Positions 15,001 through 30,000 of a stretch of DNA of 56,559 nucleotides are shown here, piece by piece. Below the pieces are notes generated by a model. The model was given only the letters and a program-made list of their open reading frames with translations. It did no database searches and had not been told where the DNA came from. Made by a program: the position numbers and the translations under genes. The DNA comes from Puniceicoccales bacterium (GTDB taxonomy: Bacteria > Verrucomicrobiota > Verrucomicrobiia > Opitutales > UBA953), in the NCBI GenBank assembly GCA_031273045.1, contig JAISSQ010000159.1, positions 1 to 56,559 on the forward strand. Reading direction: 5' to 3'. Position 1 is the first letter of the stretch, and every line of letters begins with the position of its first letter.

Positions 15001-18000
15001 TCTCCGGCTCCACCCTCGGCACCTCGAAGACGTGGACCCTGCTCACCGCCGGCGGCGGCTTCCAAGTCAACAACGGCGGCACCGACCACGACCTCGCCTA
15101 CACGCTCGTCGCGGGGCTGAAAGTCCTCGCCTCGACCGCCACGACCACCACCGCCGTTCCGAACTCCGCCGAACTCGAGTTCACGAACTTCCCGACCGCC
15201 ACCGCGCGCCTCGGCTACGCCGCAATCCTCAACGACTTCGGCTATGGCGCGACCACCACGCAGTCCATTGACCTGATTGCCTTCGCGAAGAACGCCACGC
15301 TCTACTGGGTCGGCGACGCCGCCACCGGCATCACCACTTGGGACGTGACCACCCAGAACTGGAGCGACATCGGCAGCGGCTCGCAGGCCTCGCGCGACGT
15401 CAAGACCTTCGCCCAAGGCGACGCCGTCGTCTTCAACGGCCTGCAGACCGACGGCGCGACCGACCCCGCCGCGAGCGTCTCCGGCACCGTCACCGTGAAC
15501 GTCGCGGCCACCGGCGGCGTCACCGTCTCCGCCGCCGAAATCACGAATCCCGCCAGCGACCTGCTGACATACACCTTCACCGGCAGCGCCATCACCGGCG
15601 TCGCGGACGACTCGCTCGCGACCGTTGACCTCACCCGCCACGACGGCCGCCTCGTCATCTCCGGCAACGTCCGCGCGGTCATCAACAACACGCTCACGTT
15701 CGCCGAAGGCGCGACCGTCACCGCCGGCACCAAAGCCAGCGACACCGACGCCGGCGCGGTCTTCGCGGGCGCCGTGACCGTCGGCACGCTCAACAAGGGC
15801 TTGGTCATCGGCAACGCCACCGGCGCCGGCAACGCCTCGTTCAACACCACCGCGACCTTCACCGGCGACATCTCGCTCAACGGCGGCGCGCTCGGCCTCA
15901 TCTTCCCGCAGGGCAGCAGCGCGACCAACACCGTCCTCACCGCCGCCACGAACATCAAACTCGGCCTCTTCGGAGCCACCGCCGCCGACGACACCGACAC
16001 GAACGGCGTGATTTACGTCGTGGACACCGCCGCCACCGGCAACACGCAGACCGCGACCGTCGCCGCCAAGATTATCGGCGCCGGCACCGCCGCGACCGCC
16101 GTCACGCTCGCCAAGCAGGGCAACGGCTACCTCGCGCTCACGAACACGAACAACAGCGCGACCTTCTGGCGCGCGAAGGTCGAGAGCGGCACGTTGAGCA
16201 TCGGCGCCGACACCAACATCGGCGCGCTCGGCACCGGCGGCACGTTCACCGCGCACGTCCTGCACGCCGACGCGACCCTCGAACTCACCGGCGCGACTTA
16301 CGCCGCCGACTGGACGCTCGCCGGCGCCGTCACCACCGACGGCGTCAAATACGCGCACCTCGTCTCGACCGTTTCCTCCGGCAGCACCTTCGCCGGAACC
16401 CTCACCGGCAACACGAGCGTCAACAGCAACACCGGCCTCGTGCCGCTCGTCACCGAAGGCAACATCACCCTCACCAACACCACCGCCGGCGCGACAACCA
16501 GCGCCTACGACTTCGGCACCCTCACCGTCGCCAGCGGCACCCTCACCGTCGGCAACGGCGGCGCGACCGGACTGGGCGTGACCACCGCCGGCACACCGAA
16601 CGAGTCCGTCTTCGACCAATACACCTTCATCGCCACCGGCGCGACGCTCGCCCTCAACTCCGCGAACGACCAAATCTTCGGCGCCGGCCTGAACTACAAC
16701 GGCACGAACGCGACGGTCACCGGCTCGTTCGTCAAGAGCGGCACCGGAACCCTCGTCTTCACGGACGACATCTACGGCGGCTACAACTCCTACACCTTCG
16801 TCTCGGCGCAAAACATCACCCTGAACGACGGACACACCGACTTCGGCGTCACCGCCGACCTCACCTCCGCTGTCGTCGAGGTGAACAAACTCGTCATCCA
16901 AGACCTCGTCACCACCGACTCCTCGAAGACCACCGTGACCGCCGCCGGCATGACCACGTTCATCTTCGAGCAGTCCGGCACGACCGAGCCGAAACTCGTC
17001 GTCTCCGACGCCACGCTCACCCTCGGCGACACCGTCAGCGGCGCGGCGTTCACCGTGCTCGACACCGGTGCCACCGCCGCCGCCGAGTTCAAGAACGCCA
17101 ACATCATCACCTACGACGCGCACCTCTTCCTTTCCGACGCTGGTGTCACTGCGGTTTCCACCGACAGCACCCTCGCCGTTGACGGCGTGACCTTCGATGT
17201 CCGCGCGTGGTTCGACGGTGCCAAGGACATTGCCGCCCTCTACATCGGCGCGACGATTTCCGACCTCGGCACCGCCGCGAAGGGCATCGTGAAGACCGGT
17301 GCCGGCGACCTCTACCTCCTCGGCGAGACCGGCTCCGCCGCCGCCAACACCTACACCCAAGGCACCGAACTCAACCAAGGCCGCATCTTCCTCGCGAAGG
17401 ACAGCGCGCTCGGAACCGGCACCATCACCGTCACCGGCGGCACCGCCGCCAAGCCGGTCGCACTCATCGCCGACGACTCCGCTGCCGAAGACATCTACAC
17501 CGCCAACGGCGACACCGCCCGCTCGCTCGGCAACGCCATCGTCATTGACGCCGGTGCCGCCGGCAGCACCGCCGCCCGCTACCTCACGATTGATAACGGC
17601 GACCGCGACGGTGCTGGCTGGACAGACCTCACCTTCACCCTCTCCGGTGCGCTCTCCACGAGCGCGATTGCGGCGAGCGGCGACGCCGTGACCTCCGTCC
17701 TCACCCTCGGCGGCGGCACGAAGGGCTTGGCGTTCACGAGCACCATCACCGCCGGCGCCGAGCACGCGCTCGCCATCGCCACCACCGGCGAAGTGTTCTT
17801 CGGCGGCGCCGTTGACGTGACCAACGCCACCCAGACCACCGGCAACGGCTCCTTCACGCAGAACGGCTCGCTCGTCCAGTTCGCCGCCGCCACCAACGAC
17901 CTCGGCACCGCGAGCATCGGCGTCGGCACCGGCACCACCGCCGAGTTCCGCACGACCGCCGGCGCCGGCGTCAGCGCGCTGACCTTCGCCACCGCCTCCG

Positions 18001-21000
18001 GCGTGAAACTCACCGGCGCGGGCACCATCACCTCCGCCGCCGGCTTCACCCTCTCCGGCGTCACCCTCGCGCCGGACAACGGCGCCGCCTACACCCCCGC
18101 CACGACCCACACCGCCGCCGGCACCGGCACGCTGACCCTCGCCGGCGACGCCACGGCCGACATCGTCGCCATCACCGGCAGCACGCTCGCGCACGACTTC
18201 GTCTTCGGCTCGTCCCCGACCCCGACCACTTGGGACAAGGTGGACGTCTCCACCGGCACCGTGAAGTTCGCCCTCGGCGGCTCGAACAAGTTCATCCTGA
18301 ACTTCTCCGGCGCGCTCCAAATCGGCCAATACGACCTGCTCACCACCGGTCAGACCCTGCTCGACGCCGCCGGCACCGCGTTCGACCTCACCAACACCTC
18401 GCTCTTCTCGAAGCCCGCCGGCGCGACCGTCTATTACGTCGCCGACACCACCGCGCTCTTCGGCTTCACCGCCACCGGCACCGCCTTCGGACCGCGCCAG
18501 AGTGCCGTCCTCTACGTCAGCGGCGACGGCACCGACATCGGCGTCGAAATCTACAAGCAACAGGCCGTCCTCACCTGGCACGGCAAGGACTCCAACACCG
18601 CCAACACCCCGACCGCCGGCTACAAGAGCCAGATTTGGGCTGCCGGTGACGGCGCCGCCACCACGCACACCAACTGGTTCGACGCCGCCGCGAACGACTA
18701 CGCCTACTTCCTCGACGGCGACATCGTGAAGTTCACCAACATCGGCGACACTAACGGCGCGTCCGGCACCGAGACCTACGGCGACGTCCTCCTAGCCGCG
18801 AACCCCGTCGTCGGCGGAATGAGCATCACCGACGGCACCTTCACGTTCGCGCCGAACGACTCCGCCGAGCACACCATCACCGGCACCAACGTCCAGAGCG
18901 CCGGCAACCTCGGCCTCGGCGCCAACGGCCAACTCACCATCACCAGCCGCTCCGGCGCCACCGTGCTCACCGACGTCACCTTCGCCGACGGCGTGAACCT
19001 CGCCTTCATCGGCTACGACATCAGCAACGGTGCCAGCGTGTTCGACGCCCCCGTGAGCGTCACCTTTGCCGGCGACGTGCGCGTGCTCGCCGACGACATC
19101 GCCGGCGCCAACGCCTCCGCCCCGCTCTACTTCTCCGTGGACGGCGCGAAAGTCACCTTCGACACCGCCACCGCCTCCTACGGCGCCGCCACCGGCACCG
19201 CCGCCGTGCAGCCCGAAATCGTCGTCACCGCCCTCAAGAACGCCGCGCAACTCATCTTCGACGACAGGTCGATTTCCGACGGCACCGCCGCCGCGTTCGA
19301 CTTCACCGCGACCACCGCCGACGGCATCGGCACGCTCGGCATCCTCTCCTTCACCGGAAGCAGCGCGACGCCCGTCATCACCGTCGCTGACGCCGGCCTG
19401 AACGTCACCACCGGCGACACCCTCGCGGGCGGCTCCTTCACCAAGAACGGACCCGGCACGCTGACCCTCGCCGGCGACAGTTCCGCGACCAACGCCGCGA
19501 ACACCACCGCCTACGCCGGAACCATCACCGTCGCCGCCGGCACCGTGAGCGTCTCCGCGCAGAAGAACCTCGGCGACGCCGACCTCGTCCTCGGCGCCAC
19601 CGTCGCCGGCACGCTGCAAATCCTCGCCGACCCGACCGCCGCCGCGAAGCCCGCCGCCGACGTCTCGCTCAACAACGACATCCAACTCGACGGCGCCGGC
19701 GGCATCATCGAGGTCTCGCTGCTCGACCCGTCGAACGCCGCGCAGACCGCCGCCGCCGCCGACCTGTCCGTCGCGCTCTCCGCGCCCATCGCCGGCGCCG
19801 CGACCGCCCCGCTCACCAAGACCGGCACCGGCGCGCTGCTGCTGACCGCCGCGAACACCTACGCGGGCGACACCACCATCCTCGCCGGCGAAATCGAAAT
19901 CGCCGCCGGCGGCACGCTCGGCAACGGCTCCTACGCCGGCGCCATCGCCATCAACGCCGGCGCCGCGCTGCGCTACACCTCGTCCGCCGCGCAAACACTC
20001 TCCGGCAACATCACCGGCGTCACCACCGGCTCCGACACCACCTACGGCGGCGTGCACTACGCCGGCACCGGCGTCCTCACGCTCGACCACACCGGCGCCC
20101 AGAGCGTCGCCGTGAACGAACTCTCCGCGACCAAGTCCGCAACCGGCACCGCCGGCACCCTCGCGCTCGGCGAACAAACCGCCGTCACCTTCCACGGCGC
20201 GAACGCCGCCCTGACCGTCAGCAAAGGCGCGACCCTCGCCATCGCCGACAACACCACCTTCGCCTCCGCCGCCGACACCGGCGCCGCGAAGACCGCCGTC
20301 ACCCTCGCCGATGGCGGCATCGTGAAGGTGAGCCAAATCGGCTCCGCCTACGGCTACGGCTCGCCGCTCAACTTCCTGCGCGGCGTCTCCAACGGCACCG
20401 ACGCCGCCCTCGCGAACGGCTCCGGCGCCATCACGCTCGACACCGACACCGTCCCCGGCGGCGGCGGCGTGTTCGACATCGCGCCGAACGGAACGAACAC
20501 CTTCGTCGTGAAAGTCCCGCAGACCCTCACGGGCGACGGCTCGCTGACCAAGACCGGTGCCGGCTCGCTGTGGCTCGCCGCCACGCCGAACAGTTACTCC
20601 GGCGGCACGGTTCTGACGGAGGGCGAACTGCTCGTCACCGCCGCCAACTCGCTCGGCAGCGGCGCCATCACGCTCGACGGCACCGCCGGCAACGCCGCGC
20701 TGACCTACTACGCCAACGCCGGCGCGACCCCGCTCGACCTCTCCGGCCACACCGTCACCACCACCGCCGGCAGCGTCACCAAGTTGGAGAGCCGCGAACT
20801 TGACGGCACCGCCGGCGCCGCGAACGAGTTCCAGTTCGGCGCGATTGGCGGCACCGGCACGGTCGTCAACGCCACCGGCGGCATCGTTTATCTCAACGCC
20901 TCCGGCACCGGCATCACCACCGCCGCCACGATTCAGGGCGGCGACTGGGCGGTCCGCGGCGCCACCTACATCACCGACGCCTACGGCCTCTCCTCGCTGA

Positions 21001-24000
21001 CCATCCGCTCCACCGGACCCTTCGCGGCACTCATCATCCGCGACAACATCGAGCAGGACGCCGCGGACGCCTCCATCGCGCTCAAAAACCTGACCCTCAA
21101 CGTCCGCCTCTCCACCGCGAACGCCGCCGACCTCTACGACATCTGGGGCAACGCCCCGACCAACCTCACCGGCACCGACAACGTCTTCAATGTCACCACC
21201 GGCTGGCAGAACGGCGGCGGCGACTACAAGGTCCTCCAAGCGCTGAAAGACAAGCTCTCATACGACCTCGACCGCGCCGGCTTCATTGGCTCCGCGCCGG
21301 ACGCCGGCACCTCGGCCGACTACACCATCACCGGCATCGGCGTGACCGTCGGCGGCGCGACGGTCTCCTCGCTCTCCGCGCACTATGACGCCGCGCTCGT
21401 CCTCGTCACCGCCTTGGCGAACGACGAAATCCACCTGCGCCTCACCGAAAGCAACCGCGCGTTGCTGTGGAACGGCGACGCCGCCCTCACCGCCGACGAC
21501 GTCTGGGCGGGCGGAACCGCCGCAGACCGCACCAAGAAGAACTGGCTCGACATCGCCTCCGGCTACAACGCCGACTTCTTCCTCGACGGCGACAGCGTCA
21601 CCTTCGACACCGCCGACGCGAACCTCACCGCCACCACGCTCGCCACGACCGTCAAGGTTCCGGCGAACGTGAAGGTCAGCGCCGCCGTCATCAAGAGCGA
21701 CGGCTTCACCTTCACCGGCGCCGGCAAAATCACCGGCATCACCACCGGCGTCCTCGGCAACGCCATCACCGCCACGGGCATCCTCGCGCTCGACGCGGGC
21801 GTGGACGCGACCTTCAACAACACCGGCGGCCTCGACTTCACCGCCGTCGGCGCGGGCAACGCCGGCATCACGCTCGGCGCCGGCGCGGAAATCACGCTCG
21901 GCTTCGCCGACACCGCGTTCGCCACAATCATCGGCGACGCCACCACCGGCGCCGCCGGCAAGGTCACCGTCAGGAACGCCACCGGCGTCCCGGGCACCCT
22001 CGGCTTCACCACCGTCCAGCAATACACCGGCCTGACGACCGTCTCCGGCGCCGACACCACCCTCGCGCTCACCGGCGCCGGCGACATCAGCGCCTCCGCC
22101 GGCGTCTCCTTGGATACCGCCGCGACCTTCACCGTCGCGGGCATCACCGGCACCGCCACCACGATTCGCACGTTCAACGGCGACGACAGCGGCGTCGAGA
22201 CGTTCCTCGGCGAGAAGACCCTCAAGGTCACCGGCGGCGGCGTTTACGCCGGCACGCTCGCGGCGACCTCCGAGGGCGGCACGCTCGAAGTCGCCGGCGC
22301 CGTCCTCGAACTCACCGGCGACAACGCCGCCGCGAACTTCGCCGGCACCGTGAGAATCACCTCCGGCATCCTGCAGGTTGCCAGCGAGGACAACGTCGGC
22401 AGCACCGCCGGCCACATCGTCTTCAACGGCGGCACGCTGCGCGCCGAGGGCGACCTCGACTTCTCCGGCTGGAACAGCGGCACTCGCCCCGTCGACGCCA
22501 CCTACGGCACTACCTCCGCCATCGAGACCACCTCCACCCTCGGCGACGCCACGACCGTCAACCTCGGTCACGTCACTACCGACGGCTCCGCCCCCAAACT
22601 GCGAAACACCGGCATCGGCCTCGTGAAGATTGGCGACGAGCCGGACATCAGCAGCGGCAGCACCAACACCTTCCACGGCACCATCGAGCAGGGCAAGTGG
22701 TCGGTCGCCTCCGGCTACACCGTGGAACTGCTCGGAACCACCGGCACCGGCGGCACCGGCGGCATCACCGACATCTCCGTCCACAACACCAACGGCGTTG
22801 CCACCTTCAAGAACAATACCGCCGCTCTCAACGACGGCCTGACCGTCCACCTGCGCCTCGGCGTTGACACGACGCCCGCGCAGCCCGACACCACGGTCGC
22901 CGTCGGCGGCGACGCGCTGAACTTCAGTGACGGCGTCTCCCTCGCCACCCCGTCCGTCACCGGCTCCGGCTACAACGAGCGCACTTACGACCGCACCGCC
23001 ACCGGCGACGACTACTCCGGCGTCACCTTCGACCTCGATGTGTTCAACATCGGTCTGCACACGCTGCTGACCGTCGGCGGCGGCTCCGGCACGAACTCGA
23101 ACTTCACCGCCATCGCCACCGCGCTCGACGCGCTCGAACTGCACGGCAAGGAAGCGCTGACCATCGCCGGCAAGAACGTCTCCGCGCGCCAAGGCGTTGA
23201 CTTCCGCACCGCCGCCACTGCCACCACCGACGGCAAGTTCAACGTCTATCTCTTCAACGAGACCCTGCCGCTCATCTGGGCGGGCACCGCCGGCGACGGC
23301 GTCTGGGACACCGCCTCGCACGGCGCCAAGCAGTGGGTCTCCTCGTCCGACTGGCTCGACACCGCCGACTTCCGCGCCGCCGACATCGTCGAGTTCCGCG
23401 CCCACGGCTCCGTCAAGAGCGTGGACAGCGAACTCGCCGCCACCGCGCCGGTCGTCGCCGCCTCGACGGTGAAAATCCCCGACGCCGTCCGCGTCTCCGC
23501 GATGAGCGTCACCGCCGGCGCCTTCGTCTTCGGCGAGACCGCCGCGAACAACGCGAAAATCACCGGCGTCTATAACGACACGACGAACATTGACCCGTCC
23601 TCGCGCGTGACGCGCACGCTGCTCACCGGCGCGCTGACCATCGGCGGCGTCACCCCGCAGTCCGTCGTCGAACCCGCGCCGTTCCCGAACAACGCGCCCG
23701 CGACCGTCAGCGCCACCTTCAACGCGCCGGTCGAGTTCACCGGAATCACCATCGCTTACGGCGATACCACCGCCGCCGGCAACGCGACCCTCGGCGACAC
23801 CGCGACCGCCGTCTTCAACGCCGCCGTCACCACGAACAACTCCGACTCCGCCAGCGCGACGGCGCGCAACGGCTCGCTGACCGTCGGCGACGCCCTGCTC
23901 GCCACCGGCGGCACCGCCGGCACGCACTTCGACTCCTTCGCCACCTTCAACGGCACGACCACCATCGTCGGCTCCGTCACCATCAACAGCGACGCCAAGG

Positions 24001-27000
24001 CGACCTTCACCGGCGAGACCGTGCTGACCGACACCGGCGTCGTCTCCGGCGCCGACATCACGAACGCCGGCGTGCTCACCCTCGGCGGCGGCGAAGCCAT
24101 CGCGCTCACCACCGGCGCCATCACCACGCCGAGCACCGCCGGCGTCGTCATCAGCGGCGACATCGCGGCGAACAGCGGCCTCCTCATCTTCGACCGCACG
24201 GCGAACAGCGACTTCGCGGGCGTCATCACCGGCACCGGCGCCGTGACCGTCACCGGCACGAAGACGCTCACCTTCTCCGGCAACAACACGCAGGCCTACA
24301 CCGGCGTCACCACGCTCGCCGGCGGCGCGACGCTCGTCCTCTCCAACGACGTCGCCGCGCCCGGACCGCTCACCGCCTCCGCCGGCGTCGTCTTCGCCAC
24401 CGAGACCGCGAAACTCGACCTGACCGCCCGCGCCGCCACGACGCTCAAGAACGTCACCACCGGCGCCGCGCTTGCCACCTCCTCCGACGTCGCCGCCGCC
24501 GATGACGCGCGCGTCCTGCTCCAAGGCGCGGCGACGCTCACGCTCACCGCCGCCAACGGCGTCTTCGCCGGCGTGTTCGACGATGACGCCGCGTCCACCG
24601 GCGCGTCGATCATCCTCGCGCCCGCCGCCACCGGCAACACCTACACCCTGCTCACCGCCCAGAAATACAGCGGCGAGACCCGCGCCACCGGCGACCAGAA
24701 ACTCGTCCTCGGCGACGCGACGCTCGGCGCGACCGACGACATCCTGTCCGCCTCCGGCAAGGTCACGCTCGACGGCACCGCCGCGCTCAACGCGCTCGCG
24801 CTCGACACGGTGACCCTGCGCAACCTCAACGCCGCCGACGCCACCGGCGCCGGCACGACGGTCGCCCTCAAAGCCGCCGCCGAACTCGCCGTCCCGCTCA
24901 CCGCGAACCAGACCTTCGCGGGCGTCATCAGCGGCACCGGCGCGAACCTCACCCTCACCGGCGACAAGGTTTGGACGCTCACGAACGCGCAGACCTACAC
25001 CGGCACCACGACCGTCAAGGGCGGCACCACGCTCGCCCTCGCCACCGGCGCCGCCACCACCGGCAGCGTCGCCGCCAGCGTGGAAATCATCCTGCAAAAC
25101 ACGGCGGTCTTCGACGTGAGCGCGGTCAGCGCGCCCGGCGGCAGTTCAATCCAGAAACTCACCGGCGGCGGCAGCACGACCGTCGTCCTCGGCGGCACGA
25201 CCCTCGCCGTCACCGGCGGCGGCAAGCACGAAGGCGTCGTCAGCGGCGCGACCGGCGCCGTCCTCAACGTCAACGGGGCGGGGAAGACCCTGACCCTCAC
25301 CGGCGACAGTTCGGACGCGACGGACGGCTTCCACGGCACCGTGGCGGTCACCGCCGGCACGCTCGCCATCAACCAAGTCGAGAACCTCGGCGCGGACGAC
25401 GCGGCACTGCTGCTCGCCGGCGGCACGCTCAACACCACCGCCGCGCTCGACTTCACGACCAGCGCGAAGATTCACACCGTCCGCGCCGCCGCCGACACCA
25501 CCTCGACGCTCACCACCACCGGCTCGACCGTCACCGACGTGAACCTCGGCAACGTCGCCATCACCGGCACGCCGGCGAGCGCGGCGACCGACACGCTCAT
25601 CAAGAACTCCCTCTCCGCCGGCAGCACGGCGAAGGTCGGCAACTTCGCCGGCACGATTGACAACGCGAAGTGGAGCATCGCCGCCGGCGCGACCGTCGGC
25701 GCCGCCACGAACATCACCGACCTGTCCGTCCACGGCGCGTCGGTCGGCACCGCGACCCTCGGCACGCTCAACGCCGGCGTCATCGCGGGCGTCACCCTCA
25801 ACATCCGCGTCGGCACCGCCATCACGAGCGGTGTGACCGAGAGCGACACGTTCGCGCTCACCGCCGGCGGCTTCGACTTCGGCGCCGGCAACGAGTTCGA
25901 CGTCGGCAACGGCTGGGCGGAAGGGCGCGTTATCACCGTCGCCACCACCACCGGCGCGAACCTGTTCACGACTTCGCTCAGCGGCTCGCTTGAAAACAGC
26001 GACACCAGCGCGACCGCGTTCCTCGCGACCATCAACGCCACCGGCGGCGTCGCGATTGACTTCCACAACGGCGACGCGCGCTCGCAGGCCGAGTTCGTGC
26101 TGGCCGACAAGAACACGCTCCAAATCGCGTTCTATCAGGACAAATACGACCTGCTGTGGACGGGCTTCAACGAAGGCCCGAACGGCACGACGCAGAACCT
26201 GAAATGGACGACCGAGCACACCGACACCAACTGGACGAAACTCGCGAACAGCCCGCTCGCCGGCAGCGAATACTTCGCGAACTACGACGCGGTGACCTTC
26301 GACCCCTCGGTCACCGGCAACAACCTCTCGGCGGGCAACACGCCGGTCGCCGTCCAGACGGCGGGCGTCATCACCACCGGCGTCGCGATTGAGACCGGCT
26401 CGTTCACCTTCACCGGCGGTTCCATCACCGGCACCACCTCGCTGCTCTCCGGCGGCACCGGCGGCGCGGGCAACCTCTCCGTCGGCTCGAACAACGGCGC
26501 CGCCGCCGCGACCTTCGAGAACGTCCTCACCTTCACCGGCGTCACCGTCAACGGCGCCACGAACAACGCCGCGCTGACGCTCCAGAACACGCTGACCGTC
26601 ACCGGCACCGGAACCATCACCGTCGCCGCCGGCACCGGCGCGACCGGCGTCCTCACGCTCACCGAGAAGTTCGACGCCTCGAACGCGCTCGTCTCGACCG
26701 GCAAACTCGGCTCGGCGAACGACCACGACGTCGTCCTCGCCACCGGCGGCGAACTCGTCTTCGACTACGCGAACGCGAACACCTACGCCGGCGACATCAC
26801 CGGCAACGGCAAGGTCACCAAGAAGGGCGCCGGCGTCCTGACCCTCACCGGCGCGGACACCTTCACCGGCACGCTCGCCATCAACGGCGGCGGGGTCGTC
26901 CTCGACAATGCCTCCGCGACCGTCCTGACCGCCTCCGCCGCCGTTGAATTCGGCAACGCCGCGACGACCCTGACCCTCGCCGCCGGCGCCGCCGCGCAGA

Positions 27001-30000
27001 CCGTCGGCACGATTTCCGGCACCGCCGCCGGCGCGGTCATTGACCTTGGAAACTCCGCGCTGACCACCGTCTCCGCCGCCAACTCCACGTTCGCGGGCGT
27101 CATCACCGGCGGCACCGCCGGCACCGCGGGCTTCTCCTCGCCGGTCTTCGTCAAGGGCGGCGCGGGCCACACGCTCACGCTCTCCGGCGCCAGCGACTAC
27201 GTTGGCGACACGGAGGTCGCCGACGGCGAACTGAAAATCACCGGCTCGCTCGGCGGCTCCGGCGCGAACTACGCCGACGACATCCAACTGACCGCCGCGA
27301 CCTCCGTCCTGCACCTCGCCAACGCCGGCGCGTCCTTCACGCAGGAAATCTTCGGCGTGATTAGCGGCGCCGGCGCCTTCGCGAAGGACGGCGTGTCCGC
27401 CGCCCTCCTCTCCGGCGAAAACACCTACACCGGCGACACCACCCTCGGCGCGACCGGCGGCACCGTGACCGTCACCGGCTCGCTCGGCTACACCGGCGCG
27501 ACCGCCGCGAAATACGCCGGCGACATCGCCGTCGGCACCGGCGCGGAACTCGTCTTCGACCGCGCGACCGCCGGTCTCACGCAGACCCTCACCGGCGAAA
27601 TCACCGGCGCCGGCACGCTCACGCAGAACGGCGCGAACACGCTCGTCCTCGACCTCGGCGACACGGCGACGCCCGCCGGCGGCAACACCATCGCCGCCGT
27701 CAAGGTGCTCGACGGCACCGTGCGCTTCGGCAAGGCCGCCGACCTCGCCGCCGCCACGCTGACCCTCGGCGGCGCCACGACCGCCGGCACGTTGCAGTTC
27801 ACCCTCGACACCACGCCGGGCACCACCGGCGAGCAGACCATCGCCGCCACGAGCGTCGTCTTCGGCGCCGGCACCGGCGTCATCGAGACCACGAACAGCG
27901 CGGACGAACTGAAAATCGCCGCCGTCCTGTCCGGCTCGGACTTCGAGAAGACCGGCGCGGGCAAACTCACCCTCGCGGGCGCCAGCGCCGACTACGCCGG
28001 CGACATCGCCGTCAGCAACGGCACGCTGCAAATCGCGAACGCCGCGAACCTCGGCAAGGGCGGCATCACCCTCGGCAGCGCCGCCACCGCCGCCACCTTC
28101 GCGCTCGTCACCGCCGCCGACGGCGACGCGGTCACCCTCGCCAACACCTTCACGCTCGACGGCAAGGGCGGCGACATCTCGGTCGTCTCCGGCACGACGC
28201 CCGCCGCCGCCACGCTGACGCTCACCGGCGCGTTCACCGGCACCGGTGACGCCCTCGCGAAGAACGGCGCCGGCTCGCTCGTCCTCGGCGGCACCGCCGT
28301 GAACGACTTCGTCGCCACGAACGGCATCGCGTTCAACGCCGGCCGCCTCGTCCTCGCCAAGGACAGCGCGCTGGGCGACACCGCGAACCTCCTCACCCAC
28401 GCCAGCACCGGCGCGCTCGAAATCACCGACGGCGTGACCTCCGCGAACGACATCGCCTTCGACACCAACGCCGCGAGCCGCGAAATCTTCGTCGGCACGA
28501 AGGCGGGGAACGACGCCGCCGCCGCCGTCGGCACCCTCTCCGGCGTGTTCAGCGAGACCGGTGGCGGCACGCCGCCCTTCGGCCTCGTCAAGACCGGCGC
28601 GGGCGAACTCGTCCTCTCCGCGAACACCGCCGCCGACGGCGCGTTCGACTCCGGCGCCTATACCGGCAGCGTCACCATCAGCGCCGGCACGCTCACCGTC
28701 GCCTCCGCCGAGTTCAACAACGCGCTGCTCAACGACCCGTCGAACGACACGACGACCAACCTGAAAGACCCGCACGACAGCACCGGCAACACGCCCCTGA
28801 AGGACACCTTCCGCGTCGCCCGCGCGAACGCGACGGACGCCTTCGCGTTCGGCACCGGCGCCGGCACCGCGTTCACCGGCTACGTCGAAATCACGAAGGG
28901 CACCATCACCCTCGAAGCCGGCACCACCGCCGTTCCGACGCAGAACGCGACCGTTTCGACCGTCGCCCCCGCGACGCTCATCCTCACCGGTGCCAGCGGC
29001 GACACCTACGCCTCCGCGACCGGCCGCGCGCACGTCCTCGGCACGCCCGTCATCGGCGACCTCGTGCTCAACGGCGGCGCGCTGGAATTCGACGCCGACC
29101 TCATCCTGCCCTCCGCACTGCTCACGGTGGGCACCCTCACCGTCCGCGAAGGCAGCGTCGTCCACATCAACGGCATCTCCGGCACGCCCGCCTCGGGCGC
29201 GACCGTCATCACGACCAACCCCGCCGTCTCCGCCTCGCAGAACATCTACGACTACTGGCGCACCGGCTTGGACAACGACCCGCACCAACTCGTGAAGGCC
29301 GCCGACGTCGTCGGCGCGCAGGGCAACCTGACGCTCGACCCCGCCTCCGACACCGGTCAGGTCCGCTACCTTGCGGACGACGCCGCCGCCGTCGCCGCGA
29401 ACAACATCACCGGCGAGGCGACCTTCGACTACGACTTCCTGCTCATCAGCGCGGCGGACGCCTCCTCCTCGACCTCCGCGACCATCGTCGCCGGCGGCGC
29501 CGGCCTCTACCTCGGCTACACGCTCACCGAAATCAAGGCATACGCGAACAAGGTCGTCTCGCTTAACGCCGACACCGTGACCGCCGCCGCCACGCAGCCG
29601 AAACTCGACGCGAAACTCACCGGCGACGGCGGGTTCAAGTTCACCGACGACCTGACCGCCGGCCGCGTCATCGAGATTGGTCACACCGGCAGCGACTACC
29701 TTGGCGCGACGACGCTCGACAACATCAGCGTCCACTCCGAGACCGCCGCCGTCTTCGGTGCCGCAGCCCCGCTCACCCTCGACAACAACGCGCAACTCAA
29801 CCTCGGCGGCGGCCTGACCGTCACCTCCCTCGCCGGCACCGCCGGCACCGGCATCGCCAACTACGCCGCCACGCGCGACTCCGCCGGCTACGTCACCGGC
29901 CTCAACACCGCCAGCGCGCTGTCCCTCGCCCTCACCATTGACACGGCGGCGGCGGCCGACGCCGACTTCAGTGGCACGCTCACCGGCAACGCCGCCTCGA

